Source: Streptomyces sp. CB02056
Lineage (GTDB): Bacteria > Actinomycetota > Actinomycetes > Streptomycetales > Streptomycetaceae
Assembly (NCBI RefSeq): GCF_001905545.1
Contig: NZ_LIPD01000001.1
Coordinates: 643,561 to 707,560, forward strand
Length of the DNA: 64,000 nucleotides
Direction: 5' to 3'
In this document: positions 12,577 through 20,675 of the stretch, piece after piece
Layout: every line of letters starts with the position of its first letter
Position numbering within the stretch: position 1 is the stretch's first letter
The notes under the pieces: generated by a model
Database searches by the model: none
What the model was told of the DNA's origin: nothing
The model's input: the letters and a program-made list of their open reading frames with translations, nothing else
Translations under genes and position numbers: made by a program

Positions 12577-13628
12577 CGGTCCTCCTTGGCCTTGGTGGAC
12601 AGCACCTTGAGCCACTGGGACTCGGGCGGGGACTTCATGGCGTTCGCCGTCGGGTTCGACATGAAGACCGGGCCCTTCCGCGTCGGCTCCGCGTTCCACG
12701 TCGGCGTGCTCTTGTTGCGGAAGCCGTGCTTGGTCTCCAACTCCTGGAGTCGCCGGTTGTCCTTCAACAGGTTGGCCAGCTTCTCGCCTTGGCTGTTCTT
12801 GGCGACGATCGTGTGGTCGGTCTGGTACGCCGTGTCGGGGTAGAGGACCACGGTGTCGGGGTCCTGGAGTTCGGTGGCCTCCGACTCGTAGGTGAACACC
12901 AGGCTGTTGCTGCTGCGCCGGAAGTCGTTGAGGAGTTCCTCCGTGGTGCCCTTCTGCGCGCCCTGCTGTTTCGTCGCCAGTCGCAGGGTCGGTAGCACCG
13001 CGGTCGCCTCGGCGTCGCTGTGCACCGGGTTGTACCCGTTCAGCAGATAGGAGAGGAGGGCGATGTAGGTCGAGCCGGAGGACGAGGAGAGGGGATCGGT
13101 GGTGGTGATGATGATGTTCGAACGGCCCAGCCCCTGATCGGCCTTCCAGCCCGCCAGATCCGGCCAGGAGCGGCCCCTGCCCAGCTCCGTGAGGTAGGAG
13201 TTCATGTTGAGGCTCCACACATTGGTGGCCGCGTCCTGTGCCGCCAGGCCGTTGGCCTTCAGCAGCTCCGCCGCCGGCCGGTGCGCGAGCACCACCATCG
13301 GCGAGGAGAACGGACTGTTGAGCGCCTGGCTGATCTGGGCGTCGTCGCTGATCTTCTTCGCGATCTCGTAGTTGGCCGGGAAGGCGAAGTCGTAGTCGTC
13401 CTTCAGGTTCTTGCCGATCATCGTGAGGGAGCCCATGGGGTACGACTCCACCCTCAGCCCCTCATCCTTCAGCGCTTTCACCACTTCGGGGTCCTTGAAG
13501 AACTCGGCCTTCTCCGATCCGATCTCCCCCTTCAACGTCACGACCTTGTCCGAGTCATCGAGGACCAGCACGCAGGCCACCCCGCCCAGCAGAGCCAGAG
13601 CAGCCGCCACGCTCACTGCGCGTTTCAT
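12573..13628 (-). CDS. extracellular solute-binding-like protein
   Basis: 351 aa. A short basic N-terminus and hydrophobic segment (residues 2-22) form a signal peptide or anchor; the cysteine in GGVACVLVL is not a classical lipobox. The mature part has substrate-binding-protein features (YDFAFPANYEIAKKI, and the serine-rich TTTDPLSSSSGSTYIALL, which recalls anion-binding Ser/Thr loops). It is the first gene of the operon and is coupled by a 4-bp GTGA overlap to the SBP-VWA lipoprotein gene. There is no ABC permease or ATPase gene nearby, so it is probably not a conventional uptake receptor. The ATG at 13628 is clear. A PHO-box-like repeat lies 110 bp upstream. Confidence 0.75.
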   Translation of the reverse strand: MKRAVSVAAALALLGGVACVLVLDDSDKVVTLKGEIGSEKAEFFKDPEVVKALKDEGLRVESYPMGSLTMIGKNLKDDYDFAFPANYEIAKKISDDAQISQALNSPFSSPMVVLAHRPAAELLKANGLAAQDAATNVWSLNMNSYLTELGRGRSWPDLAGWKADQGLGRSNIIITTTDPLSSSSGSTYIALLSYLLNGYNPVHSDAEATAVLPTLRLATKQQGAQKGTTEELLNDFRRSSNSLVFTYESEATELQDPDTVVLYPDTAYQTDHTIVAKNSQGEKLANLLKDNRRLQELETKHGFRNKSTPTWNAEPTRKGPVFMSNPTANAMKSPPESQWLKVLSTKAKEDR

Positions 13629-13951
13629 GCCGAACGCTTCCCCCTCGTCCGCTCCTTCGTCCGGGTGGTCACCCGGGCTCCCGGGGATTCACCCGGGGGT
13701 GACGAGCGTCCCGCCGGGCAGGGAGCGAGGGCGGAAGCAACGGTGAACCAGGGGTGAACACCCCTTCACGGAATCGCATCGACGGGCGGCGCGCGCGGCG
13801 TGCGGCGCGCGCGCGGAACGGGAGTCGAGCCGGGTGTTCGGACGGCGGTCCGAGGATGTGTCAGATTGTTCAACTCGCCTTACGGCAACGGTCATCCCGC
13901 AGTCCGGACCCGCGTCGAGGTTACGCGTCGGTAATGCCTAGTCTCAGCACT
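13629..13951. other. divergent promoter region, SBP/VWA operon and pyk
   Basis: 323 bp without a gene. It contains the PHO-box-like repeat at 13738-13759, an overlapping dyad GGGGTG-aa-CACCCC (13751-13764), a GC-only stretch with two copies of CGGCGCGCGCGG near 13787-13814, and the pyk -10 element at 13939-13944. Confidence 0.6.
13738..13759 (-). promoter_or_regulatory. PHO-box-like direct repeat
   Basis: On the minus strand the sequence reads GTTCACCCCTG followed directly by GTTCACCGTTG: two 11-nt units each beginning GTTCACC. That is the unit and spacing of PhoP operators in Streptomyces. It lies 110 bp upstream of the SBP/VWA operon and 193 bp upstream of pyk. The match is seen in the sequence; phosphate control is inferred. 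Confidence 0.6.
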
Positions 13952-15382
13952 ATGCGCCGAGCAAAAATCGTCTGTACCCTCGGGCCCGCCACCGACTCGT
14001 ACGACCAGATCAAATCCCTGGTCGACGCCGGGATGGACATCGCCCGACTGAACCTCAGCCACGGCCTGCACGCCGAGCACGAGGAACGCTACCGCCGCGT
14101 CCGCAAGGCCGCCGACGAGACCGGCCGCAGCGTCGGCGTCCTCGTCGACCTTCAAGGCCCGAAGATCCGGCTCGACACCTTCGCCCACGGGCCGGTACTT
14201 CTCGAACGCGGCGACGAGTTCACCATCTCCACCGACAAGGACGTCGTGGGGGACAAGGACCGCTGCGGAACCACCTACTCCGGGCTCGCCGGGGACGTCG
14301 GCCGCGGGGAGCGCATCCTGGTCGACGACGGCCGGGTCACCCTGGAGGTCGTCGCCGTCGACGGGCCGCACGTACGGTGCCTCGTCATCGAGGGCGGCCT
14401 GGTCTCCGACCACAAGGGCCTCAACCTCCCCGGCGTCTCCGTCTCCGTCCCCGCACTCAGCGACAAGGACGTCGCCGACCTGCGGTGGGCACTGCGGACC
14501 GGGGCCGACCTCATCGCGCTCTCGTTCGTCCGCAGCGGACGGGACATCGAGGACGTCCACCGGATCATGGCGGAGGAGGGGCGGCACGTCCCGGTCATCG
14601 CCAAGATCGAGAAGCCGCAGGCGGTGGACAACCTGGAGTCCGTCGTCGACGCCTTCGACGGGATCATGGTGGCCCGCGGCGACCTGGGCGTGGAGATGCC
14701 CCTCGAACAGGTCCCGCTGGTCCAGAAGCGCGCCATCAAGCTCGCCCGCCGCAACGCCAAGCCGGTCATCGTCGCGACCCAGATGCTCGACTCGATGATC
14801 AACACCTCCCGGCCGACCCGCGCCGAGGCCTCCGACGTCGCCAACGCCGTCCTCGACGGGACGGACGCGGTGATGCTCTCCGGCGAGACCTCCGTCGGCA
14901 AGTACCCCGTCGAGACGGTCAAGACCATGGCCCGGATCGTCGAGGCCGCCGAGAACGACATCCTGGCCGCCGGCCTCCCGCCGCTCACCACCGGCAACAA
15001 GCCGCGCACCCAGGGCGGCGCCGTCGCCCGCGCGGCCGCCGAGATCGGCGACTTCCTGCACGCCAAGTACCTGATCGCCTTCACCCAGTCCGGCGACACC
15101 GCCCGCCGGCTCACCCGCTACCGCTCGCCCATCCCCGTCCTCGCCTTCACCTACGAACCGGCCGTACGCAGCCAACTCGCCCTCACCTGGGGCGTGGAGA
15201 CCTTCCTCGGGCCGTTCGCCCCGACCACCGACCAGATGGTCGAACAGGTCGACGCGGCCCTCCTCTCCCTCGGCCGCTGCCAGAAGGGCGACATCGTCGT
15301 CATCACCGCCGGCTCACCCCCCGGCCTGGCCGGCTCCACCAACCTCGTCCGCGTCCACCACGTGGGGACGTTGGACGCCTGA
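13952..15382 (+). CDS. pyk: pyruvate kinase
   Basis: 476 aa, normal length for bacterial pyruvate kinase. The N-terminus AKIVCTLGPAT, the LQGPKIR loop, the metal/phosphate-binding segment KIEKPQAVDNLESVVDAFDG followed by MVARGDLGVE, and ATQMLDSMINTSRPTRAE are all intact. The enzyme makes pyruvate and ATP from phosphoenolpyruvate and ADP in glycolysis. ATG 13952 gives the family-typical N-terminus. There is no Shine-Dalgarno, and TAGTCT ends 7 nt before the ATG, so the gene is probably leaderless; an in-frame ATG at 13934 is less likely. The gene ends at a strong convergent terminator. Confidence 0.97.
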   Translation: MRRAKIVCTLGPATDSYDQIKSLVDAGMDIARLNLSHGLHAEHEERYRRVRKAADETGRSVGVLVDLQGPKIRLDTFAHGPVLLERGDEFTISTDKDVVGDKDRCGTTYSGLAGDVGRGERILVDDGRVTLEVVAVDGPHVRCLVIEGGLVSDHKGLNLPGVSVSVPALSDKDVADLRWALRTGADLIALSFVRSGRDIEDVHRIMAEEGRHVPVIAKIEKPQAVDNLESVVDAFDGIMVARGDLGVEMPLEQVPLVQKRAIKLARRNAKPVIVATQMLDSMINTSRPTRAEASDVANAVLDGTDAVMLSGETSVGKYPVETVKTMARIVEAAENDILAAGLPPLTTGNKPRTQGGAVARAAAEIGDFLHAKYLIAFTQSGDTARRLTRYRSPIPVLAFTYEPAVRSQLALTWGVETFLGPFAPTTDQMVEQVDAALLSLGRCQKGDIVVITAGSPPGLAGSTNLVRVHHVGTLDA

Positions 15383-15390
15383 GGCCCCTC

Positions 15391-15420
15391 GGCGGCGCGG
15401 CCCCGCAGGGCCGCGCCGCC
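15391..15420 (+). terminator. pyk terminator (bidirectional)
   Basis: GGCGGCGCGGCCC (15391-15403) pairs with 15408-15420 across CGCA: a perfect 13-bp stem 8 bp past the pyk stop and 1 bp before the stop codon of the convergent gene. Confidence 0.8.
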
Positions 15421-15421
15421 G

Positions 15422-16210
15422 TCAGTACTTGGGGCCGATGCGGGCGTCCATCAGGGCGACGGACTCCCTGCGGGCGACGGAGACGTTGACCTGGCCGGTG
15501 GGGCGGGGGATCGAGGCCTTCCACTGGACGCCGACGGCGTCGAGGGTGGCGGTGAAGAGGCCGATGATGTCGGTCGAGGTGTTGGTGAAGAAGTACCTCG
15601 GGTACTCGTAGCGCTTCCGGACCCCGTTGACCGTACGGGTGGCCCAGTTGGTGATGCGGCACCCGTCGGAATGGATCAGGCCGCGCAGGAACTCCCAGGG
15701 GTGGGCGTCCACGATCTCCTGCTGCCAGGGTTCCAGGGCTATGGTGCGTTCGTGCTTCTTGCCTGGGCCATGCTGGGGGAAATGGCAGGTGAGGTGGTTC
15801 GAATAGATCTTGATGTCGTGGCACCCGGTGCGGCGCACCCGGCAGGGCTTGTTGTCGGGGAGAACGTGACGCATCGCCTGTTCGACGGAATCCATGACGC
15901 CCGGCCACTTGTCGTCGCAGGTTATCTGGAGGCTCTGGGTCCTGCGGTACTCGTTGGGCAGCAGGATGTGGCCGTCGCCGAGGTACAGGCCGAGCAGGTA
16001 GGAGTAGGCGGCTCGGTTCAGCTCGTCGCCGTAGCAGTGCACGCACGCGGAGCGCTTGCGGCCGGGGAGTTCGTCGCGTTTGGCGAGGTCCTGATGCTTC
16101 CACCAGGAGACAGTGCCCTTCGGGACGCGGAGGCGGCGGGCCACCTCGGCGTTGCTGAGACCTCGACGGAGGAGGTGGACGGCCTGTTCGCGCACAGAGA
16201 GTGTGGTCAT
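15422..16210 (-). CDS. HTH protein with two LAGLIDADG-like motifs (homing-endonuclease-like)
   Basis: 262 aa. Residues 5-40 form a transposase/sigma-like helix-turn-helix (LSNAEVARRLRVPKGTVSWW), followed by a Cys pair (CVHC, 56-59). Then come two LAGLIDADG-type helices: YLLGLYLGDGH (71-81) and EFLRGLIHSDG (173-183), each ending in the acidic residue expected for metal binding. The architecture is of a single-chain LAGLIDADG endonuclease or a domesticated DNA-binding derivative. It is free-standing, not inside an intron or intein. The gene lies 100 bp downstream of tRNA-Leu(CAA), on the same strand. Upstream in-frame codons run into the tRNA, so I start at ATG 16210. The function is inferred from fold only. 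Confidence 0.7.
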   Translation of the reverse strand: MTTLSVREQAVHLLRRGLSNAEVARRLRVPKGTVSWWKHQDLAKRDELPGRKRSACVHCYGDELNRAAYSYLLGLYLGDGHILLPNEYRRTQSLQITCDDKWPGVMDSVEQAMRHVLPDNKPCRVRRTGCHDIKIYSNHLTCHFPQHGPGKKHERTIALEPWQQEIVDAHPWEFLRGLIHSDGCRITNWATRTVNGVRKRYEYPRYFFTNTSTDIIGLFTATLDAVGVQWKASIPRPTGQVNVSVARRESVALMDARIGPKY

Positions 16211-16310
16211 GTGCGCCAGAATGGGACGTGACAGCCCGGTCCGTGGACACGTTGGATGTGGTCCACTGGATACGGTGAAATCCCCAAAACCTGGGAATAT
16301 GAGGAAAATC

Positions 16311-16396
16311 TGGTGCCGAGTGTGGGATTCGAACCCACACGCCCTTTCAGGCAATCGCTTTTGAGGCGATCGTGTCTGCCCTTCCACCAACCCGGC
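16311..16396 (-). tRNA. tRNA-Leu (anticodon CAA)
   Basis: The minus strand folds into a class II tRNA. The acceptor stem is GCCGGGT with ACTCGGC (one G-U pair); the anticodon stem ATCGC/GCGAT encloses the loop CTCAAAA, giving anticodon CAA (codon UUG). A long variable arm follows, then a T-arm GTGGGTTCGAATCCCAC. CCA is encoded (16311-16313). A possible -10 element TATCCT lies about 17 bp upstream (16413-16418). Confidence 0.95.
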
Positions 16397-16488
16397 TGGT
16401 TCGCGCCCGTGAAGGATACCCTGTGAGCGCTGTCGGGCGCAGCTAGGTACCCTCGTGCATGCAGTACCCCGCCGGAACTAGGAGCCCC

Positions 16489-17145
16489 GTGAGCACCGCC
16501 GACGAGCAGGCGCAGCCGCTTGAGACCGATACGCCCCAGATCACCCGGATCGTGATCGCCGAGGACGAGGCGCTGATCCGTCTCGATCTGAAGGAGATGC
16601 TGGAGGAGGAGGGGTACACCGTCGTCGGTGAGGCCGGCGACGGGGAGACGGCGGTGCGCCTCGTGGAGGAGCTGAAGCCGGATCTGGCGATCTTCGACGT
16701 GAAGATGCCGGTGCTGGACGGGTTGTCCGCGGCCGAGCAGATCCACGACAAGCACCTGGCGCCGGTGCTGATGCTGACGGCGTTCTCGCAGCGGGAGCTG
16801 GTGGACCGGGCGCGGGACGCGGGGGCGATGGCGTACATCGTCAAGCCGTTCTCGAAGTCGGACCTGGTGCCGGCGATCGAGATGGCGGTGTCCCGGTACG
16901 CCGAGATGCGGGCGCTGGAGAAGGAGATCGGGGATCTCAGCCAGCGGTTGGAGACCCGGAAGCTGGTGGACCGGGCGAAGGGCGTGCTGCAGACCAAGTT
17001 CGGGCTGAACGAGCCGGCGGCCTTCCGGTGGATCCAGAAGACGTCGATGGACCGTCGGATGACGATGGCGGCGGTGGCCGAGGCGGTCATCGAGGAGGGC
17101 GAGGCCCAGGACCGCAAGAAGGCGGAAGAGGCCAAGCCCGAGTAG
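16489..17145 (+). CDS. ANTAR-domain response regulator (PdtaR-like)
   Basis: 218 aa. A receiver domain occupies residues ~20-135: acidic pocket IAEDEALIRLDL, phospho-acceptor D70 in AIFDVKMPVLDG and the conserved Lys in YIVKPFSK. A C-terminal ANTAR RNA-binding domain follows (~146-205, LVDRAKGVLQTKFGLNEPAA). Such regulators act after phosphorylation by a PdtaS-type kinase, binding tandem hairpins in nascent RNA to prevent termination. No kinase gene is in the window. I choose GTG 16489 because AGGAG lies 4 nt upstream and a TACCCT -10 element (16448-16453) gives a short leader; ATG 16459 is an alternative. A strong terminator follows. Confidence 0.93.
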   Translation: MSTADEQAQPLETDTPQITRIVIAEDEALIRLDLKEMLEEEGYTVVGEAGDGETAVRLVEELKPDLAIFDVKMPVLDGLSAAEQIHDKHLAPVLMLTAFSQRELVDRARDAGAMAYIVKPFSKSDLVPAIEMAVSRYAEMRALEKEIGDLSQRLETRKLVDRAKGVLQTKFGLNEPAAFRWIQKTSMDRRMTMAAVAEAVIEEGEAQDRKKAEEAKPE

Positions 17146-17154
17146 GCGCGCGGG

Positions 17155-17190
17155 AAGGGCCCGGCAGAAGAACGTTTCTGCCGGGCCCTT
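17155..17190 (+). terminator. bidirectional terminator, ANTAR regulator / livF
   Basis: AAGGGCCCGGCAGAA (17155-17169) pairs perfectly with 17176-17190 across 6 nt, with AA/TT at the stem base. It lies between the convergent ANTAR gene and livF. Confidence 0.85.
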
Positions 17191-17204
17191 TCGCGTGCAG
17201 GGGC

Positions 17205-17921
17205 TCAGTCCTCGCCGAGGTAGGCCTTGCGGACGGACTCGTCGTGCAGGAGGTCGGCGCCCGTCCCGGAGAGGACGATGCGGCCGGTCTCCATGACGTA
17301 GCCGCGGTCGGAGAGGGAGAGGGCCGCCTGGGCGTTCTGCTCGACCAGGAGGATGGTCGTTCCGGAGGACTTCAGTTCCACGATGGTGGACATGATCTTC
17401 TGCATCATCAGCGGGGAGAGCCCCATGGAGGGCTCGTCCAGCATGAGCAGCTTGGGCCGGGACATCAGGGCCCGCCCCATCGCGAGCATCTGCTGCTCGC
17501 CGCCGGAGAGCGTGCCGGCGGCCTGGCGGCGGCGTTCGCCGAGGATCGGGAACAGGGTGTAGGCCCGTTCGACGTCCGCGGTGATGCCGGCCGCGTCGGT
17601 GCGCAGGAAGGCGCCGAGGAGGAGGTTCTCCTCGATGGTCATCCGGGGGAAGATGTGCCGTCCCTCGGGGGAGTGGGCGAGGCCGAGGGCGACGATCTTG
17701 TGGGCGGGGACGGCCGAGAGGTCCTGGCCGTCGAAGGTGATCCGTCCGGCGGTGGGCTTGAGCAGGCCGGACAGGGTGCGCAGGGTGGTGGTCTTGCCGG
17801 CGCCGTTGGTGCCGATGAGGGTGGTGACCTCGCCCTGTTCGACGGTGAAGCTGATGCCCTTGACGGCTTCGATCTTGCCGTAGGCGACGCGGAGGTCCTC
17901 GACCTCGAGAAGTGCGGTCAC
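17205..17921 (-). CDS. livF: branched-chain amino-acid ABC transporter, ATPase LivF
   Basis: 238 aa ABC ATPase. Walker A is GTNGAGKTTTL, the signature is LSGGEQQMLAMGRALM, Walker B is LLMLDEPSMGLSP, and the switch histidine is replaced by the usual LivF glutamine (VEQNAQ). It energises uptake of branched-chain or similar amino acids together with LivG. It is the last gene of livKHMGF; its GTG overlaps the livG stop by 4 bp (GTGA), so it is translationally coupled. Confidence 0.95.
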   Translation of the reverse strand: MTALLEVEDLRVAYGKIEAVKGISFTVEQGEVTTLIGTNGAGKTTTLRTLSGLLKPTAGRITFDGQDLSAVPAHKIVALGLAHSPEGRHIFPRMTIEENLLLGAFLRTDAAGITADVERAYTLFPILGERRRQAAGTLSGGEQQMLAMGRALMSRPKLLMLDEPSMGLSPLMMQKIMSTIVELKSSGTTILLVEQNAQAALSLSDRGYVMETGRIVLSGTGADLLHDESVRKAYLGED

Positions 17922-18730
17922 TGGTCGGACTCCGTAACGGCGGGGGTGGTGCCTTCGAGCGGGGCGCCCAGGTAGGCGGTGATGACGCGTTCGTCGTTCT
18001 GGACGGTCTCGCGGTCGCCCTCGACGATCTTCTGGCCCTGGACGAGCACCGCGGTGCGGTCGCAGAGGTTGAAGATGAAGCGCATGTCGTGCTCGATGAC
18101 GAGGACGGAGATCCCCTTGTCGCGGATCGCGAAGACGAGTTCCTCGGCGGCCCGGGTCTCCTGGGGGTTCATGCCGGCGGTGGGTTCGTCGAGCAGCAGC
18201 AGGCCGGGCTCGGAGGCGAGGGCGCGGGCGATCTCCAGCTTGCGCTGCTCGCCGTACGGGAGGTTGCGGGCGAGGTGGTCGGCCTTCTCGGCGAGGCCGG
18301 TGAACATCAGGAGTTCCATGGCCTTCTCGCGGCTCTCGGCCTCGGCGCGGTGGTAGCCGGGGCCGCGCAGGATGGCGGAGAAGATGCCCTCCTTGGTGCG
18401 GGTGTGCCGGCCGACCAGGACGTTCTCCAGGACGGTCATGTTGGCGAACAGCCGGATGTTCTGGAAGGTGCGGGCGATGCCGGCCTGGGTGACGAGGTGG
18501 GGCTTGGGCGGCAGCAGGGTGTCGCGGTAGCGGACGGCGCCCTCGGTGGGGACGTACAGGCCGGTGAGGCAGTTGAAGAAGGTGGTCTTGCCGGCGCCGT
18601 TGGGGCCGATCAGACCGATGATCTCGCCCTCGCCGACGGTCAGGGAGACGTCGTTGACCGCGGTGAGGCCGCCGAAGCGCATGGTGACGCCGGTGACTTC
18701 GAGCAGGGGTGCGGCGGTGGTGGTGGTCAT
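17918..18730 (-). CDS. livG: branched-chain amino-acid ABC transporter, ATPase LivG
   Basis: 270 aa ABC ATPase with Walker A GPNGAGKTTFFN, the LivG-specific GIARTFQNIRLF segment, a signature region ending LPYGEQRKLEIARALA, Walker B LLLLDEPTAGMNP and switch VIEHDM. The C-terminal tail after ITAYLGAP is typical. ATG 18730 has AGGGG about 13 nt upstream; the in-frame GTG at 18742 overlaps the livM stop (GTGA) and is an equally plausible coupled start. Confidence 0.95.
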   Translation of the reverse strand: MTTTTAAPLLEVTGVTMRFGGLTAVNDVSLTVGEGEIIGLIGPNGAGKTTFFNCLTGLYVPTEGAVRYRDTLLPPKPHLVTQAGIARTFQNIRLFANMTVLENVLVGRHTRTKEGIFSAILRGPGYHRAEAESREKAMELLMFTGLAEKADHLARNLPYGEQRKLEIARALASEPGLLLLDEPTAGMNPQETRAAEELVFAIRDKGISVLVIEHDMRFIFNLCDRTAVLVQGQKIVEGDRETVQNDERVITAYLGAPLEGTTPAVTESDQ

Positions 18731-18738
18731 CGGGTCGG

Positions 18739-20670
18739 TCACGCCCCTGACTTGGTGAGTGCGGTCGGCTCGCCGGCGGCCTGGGCCGGGACGGCGGCCT
18801 CGTGGAACTCCAGCTGGCGGCGCCGGTTGGGGATGAGGCCCTCGGGGCGGACCCGCATCAGGACGATGAGGGCGGCGCCGAAGGCGAGGAGCTGGTAGTC
18901 GGCGAGGAACTCGAGCTTCTTCGGGATGAGGAAGAGCAGGGTGGCGCCGGCCAGCGGGCCGCTGATGGTGCCCATGCCGCCGAGGATGACGGCGGCGAGC
19001 AGGAAGGCGGAGTTCGGCGGGAGGGCCTCGGCGAAGGTGTACTGGTCGGGGGTGACGGTGTAGCTGACGTGGGCCTGGACGGTGCCGGCCAGGCCGGCCA
19101 GCAGGGCGCCGAGGGCGAAGGCGAGCAGCTTGAGCCGGAAGCCGTTGATGCCCATGGCCTCGGCGGCGGTCTCGTCCTCGCGGATGGCGACCCAGGCGCG
19201 GCCGATGCGGGAGTTGCCGACCCGGGCGAAGACCAGCACGACCAGGGCGGTGACCAGCAGCATCAGCAGGTAGTAGTTGGAGAAGCGGCCGAGTTCGACG
19301 CCGGCCACGGTGTGCGGCTTGCCGAGGTCGAAGCCGAGGATCTGCAGGTCCGGGATGCGCGGGATGCCGTTGGAGCCGTTGGTGACCTTGGGGCCGGTGG
19401 TGCCGTTGAGGTTGAGCATGGTGATGCGGAAGATCTCGCCGAACCCGAGGGTGACGATGGCGAGGTAGTCGCCGCGCAGCCGCAGGGTGGGGGCGCCGAT
19501 CAGGACGCCGAAGACCATCGAGACGACGGCGCCGGTGAGCATCGCGGCCCAGAACGGGAACTGGACGTGGATGGGCGAGGCGGGGGAGCCGGAGACCAGG
19601 GCGGCGGCGTAGGCGCCGACGCCGAGGAAGGCGACGTACCCGAGGTCGAGCAGGCCGGCCAGGCCGACGACGATGTTGAGGCCGAGGGCGACGGTGGCGA
19701 AGATCAGGATGTTGGTGGCGACCGAGGTGTACTGGTCGCTGGTCTGGGTGAACGGGAAGCCGGCGGCGGCGGCGAAGGCGGCGCCGGTGGTGACCGGGCG
19801 GTGCTTGACGGTCAGCGCGCGCAGCCGGGCGAGCAGGCCGGACCTGGTCAGGGCGGGGACGGCGAGGGCGACGAACAGCAGGTAGCCGGTGAAGAGTTCG
19901 CCGTACTCGGTGTCGATGCCGAAGGTGATCGCGAACAGTCCGGTCCCGAAGGCGAGGACGATCAGCAGCACCTCGACCCAGGAGGGGAGGGCCCGCGGCG
20001 CGGCCAGCGGGCGGTCGATCCGGCCCAGCCGCAGCCCGCTGTTGGCGAGGTGGCCGAGTTGGAGCAGCAGGACGACGGCGGCCGCGATGGCGAGGCCGCC
20101 GGCCAGGGCGGTCATGACCGGGGCCACCGGCTTGTCGCCGGGGATGGCGTGGGCGCCGAACCAGGCGGCGGGGGCGACCGGGACGAGCAGGAAGAGGCGC
20201 CTGTCGAGGATCCGCAGCGGGACGGCGGTGCGGCGGTCGAGGGGCAGGCCGAGGGCGCCGAGGACGGCGAGCAGGCCGCCCGCGGCGAGCACCCAGCCGC
20301 CGGGTTCGAGGTTGGTGGTGCCGCCGAGCTCGGAGGAGATGGCGGCGACCGCGTAGACGGCGACGGTGAGGGCGCCGGTGGCGGCGTACAGGACGGCGTT
20401 GTTGCTGCGGGTGGGGGCGGCCCAGCGCAGGCCGGGGACGCCCTGGGCGGCGAGCAGCAGGACCAGGGTGAGCAGGCCGGCGGCGAGGGCGAGCCACTGG
20501 AGGCCGGCCGGGGAGCCGTAGTAGGTGAGGTCGCCGGGGAAGTCGGAGGTCCAGGTCCAGGACATGGCGGCGGAGGCGGCGGTGGCGAGGGCGCCGAGTC
20601 CGGTGACGGCGGCGGCGGCGCGGGCCGGCAGCGGGATGACCGGGGTCGTCTCGGTGTGGGTGGTGGTCAT
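18739..20670 (-). CDS. livM: branched-chain amino-acid ABC transporter, permease LivM with long N-terminal membrane extension
   Basis: 643 aa, against about 320-420 for enterobacterial LivM. The conserved permease core begins near residue 318 (LGLNIVVGLAGLLDLGYVAF, then GAPTLRLRGDYLAIVTLGFG and RVGNSRIGRAWVAIREDE). The first ~310 residues add about seven hydrophobic segments with no clear homology to the core. I start at ATG 20670, with AGGG 10 nt upstream; a GTG at 20679 overlaps the livH stop. The tail (last ~35 residues) is cytoplasmic. The extension looks like an actinomycete lineage feature rather than a sequencing artefact, because codon bias is continuous. Confidence 0.92.
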   Translation of the reverse strand: MTTTHTETTPVIPLPARAAAAVTGLGALATAASAAMSWTWTSDFPGDLTYYGSPAGLQWLALAAGLLTLVLLLAAQGVPGLRWAAPTRSNNAVLYAATGALTVAVYAVAAISSELGGTTNLEPGGWVLAAGGLLAVLGALGLPLDRRTAVPLRILDRRLFLLVPVAPAAWFGAHAIPGDKPVAPVMTALAGGLAIAAAVVLLLQLGHLANSGLRLGRIDRPLAAPRALPSWVEVLLIVLAFGTGLFAITFGIDTEYGELFTGYLLFVALAVPALTRSGLLARLRALTVKHRPVTTGAAFAAAAGFPFTQTSDQYTSVATNILIFATVALGLNIVVGLAGLLDLGYVAFLGVGAYAAALVSGSPASPIHVQFPFWAAMLTGAVVSMVFGVLIGAPTLRLRGDYLAIVTLGFGEIFRITMLNLNGTTGPKVTNGSNGIPRIPDLQILGFDLGKPHTVAGVELGRFSNYYLLMLLVTALVVLVFARVGNSRIGRAWVAIREDETAAEAMGINGFRLKLLAFALGALLAGLAGTVQAHVSYTVTPDQYTFAEALPPNSAFLLAAVILGGMGTISGPLAGATLLFLIPKKLEFLADYQLLAFGAALIVLMRVRPEGLIPNRRRQLEFHEAAVPAQAAGEPTALTKSGA

Positions 20671-20675
20671 GGTGG

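Noticed and set aside
16211..16310. attL/attR from integration at tRNA-Leu
   Set aside because: I could not find a second copy of the tRNA 3' end in the neighbouring sequence, and no integrase gene is present.
16211..16390. Longer start for the LAGLIDADG-like gene
   Set aside because: The extra codons are translated from the tRNA-Leu gene and its flank; ATG 16210 gives a complete HTH.
15391..17190. Terminator-like hairpins as ANTAR targets
   Set aside because: The stems at 15391-15420 and 17155-17190 are simple terminators at gene ends; the tandem short hairpins with AGNNNN-type loops expected for ANTAR binding are not evident.
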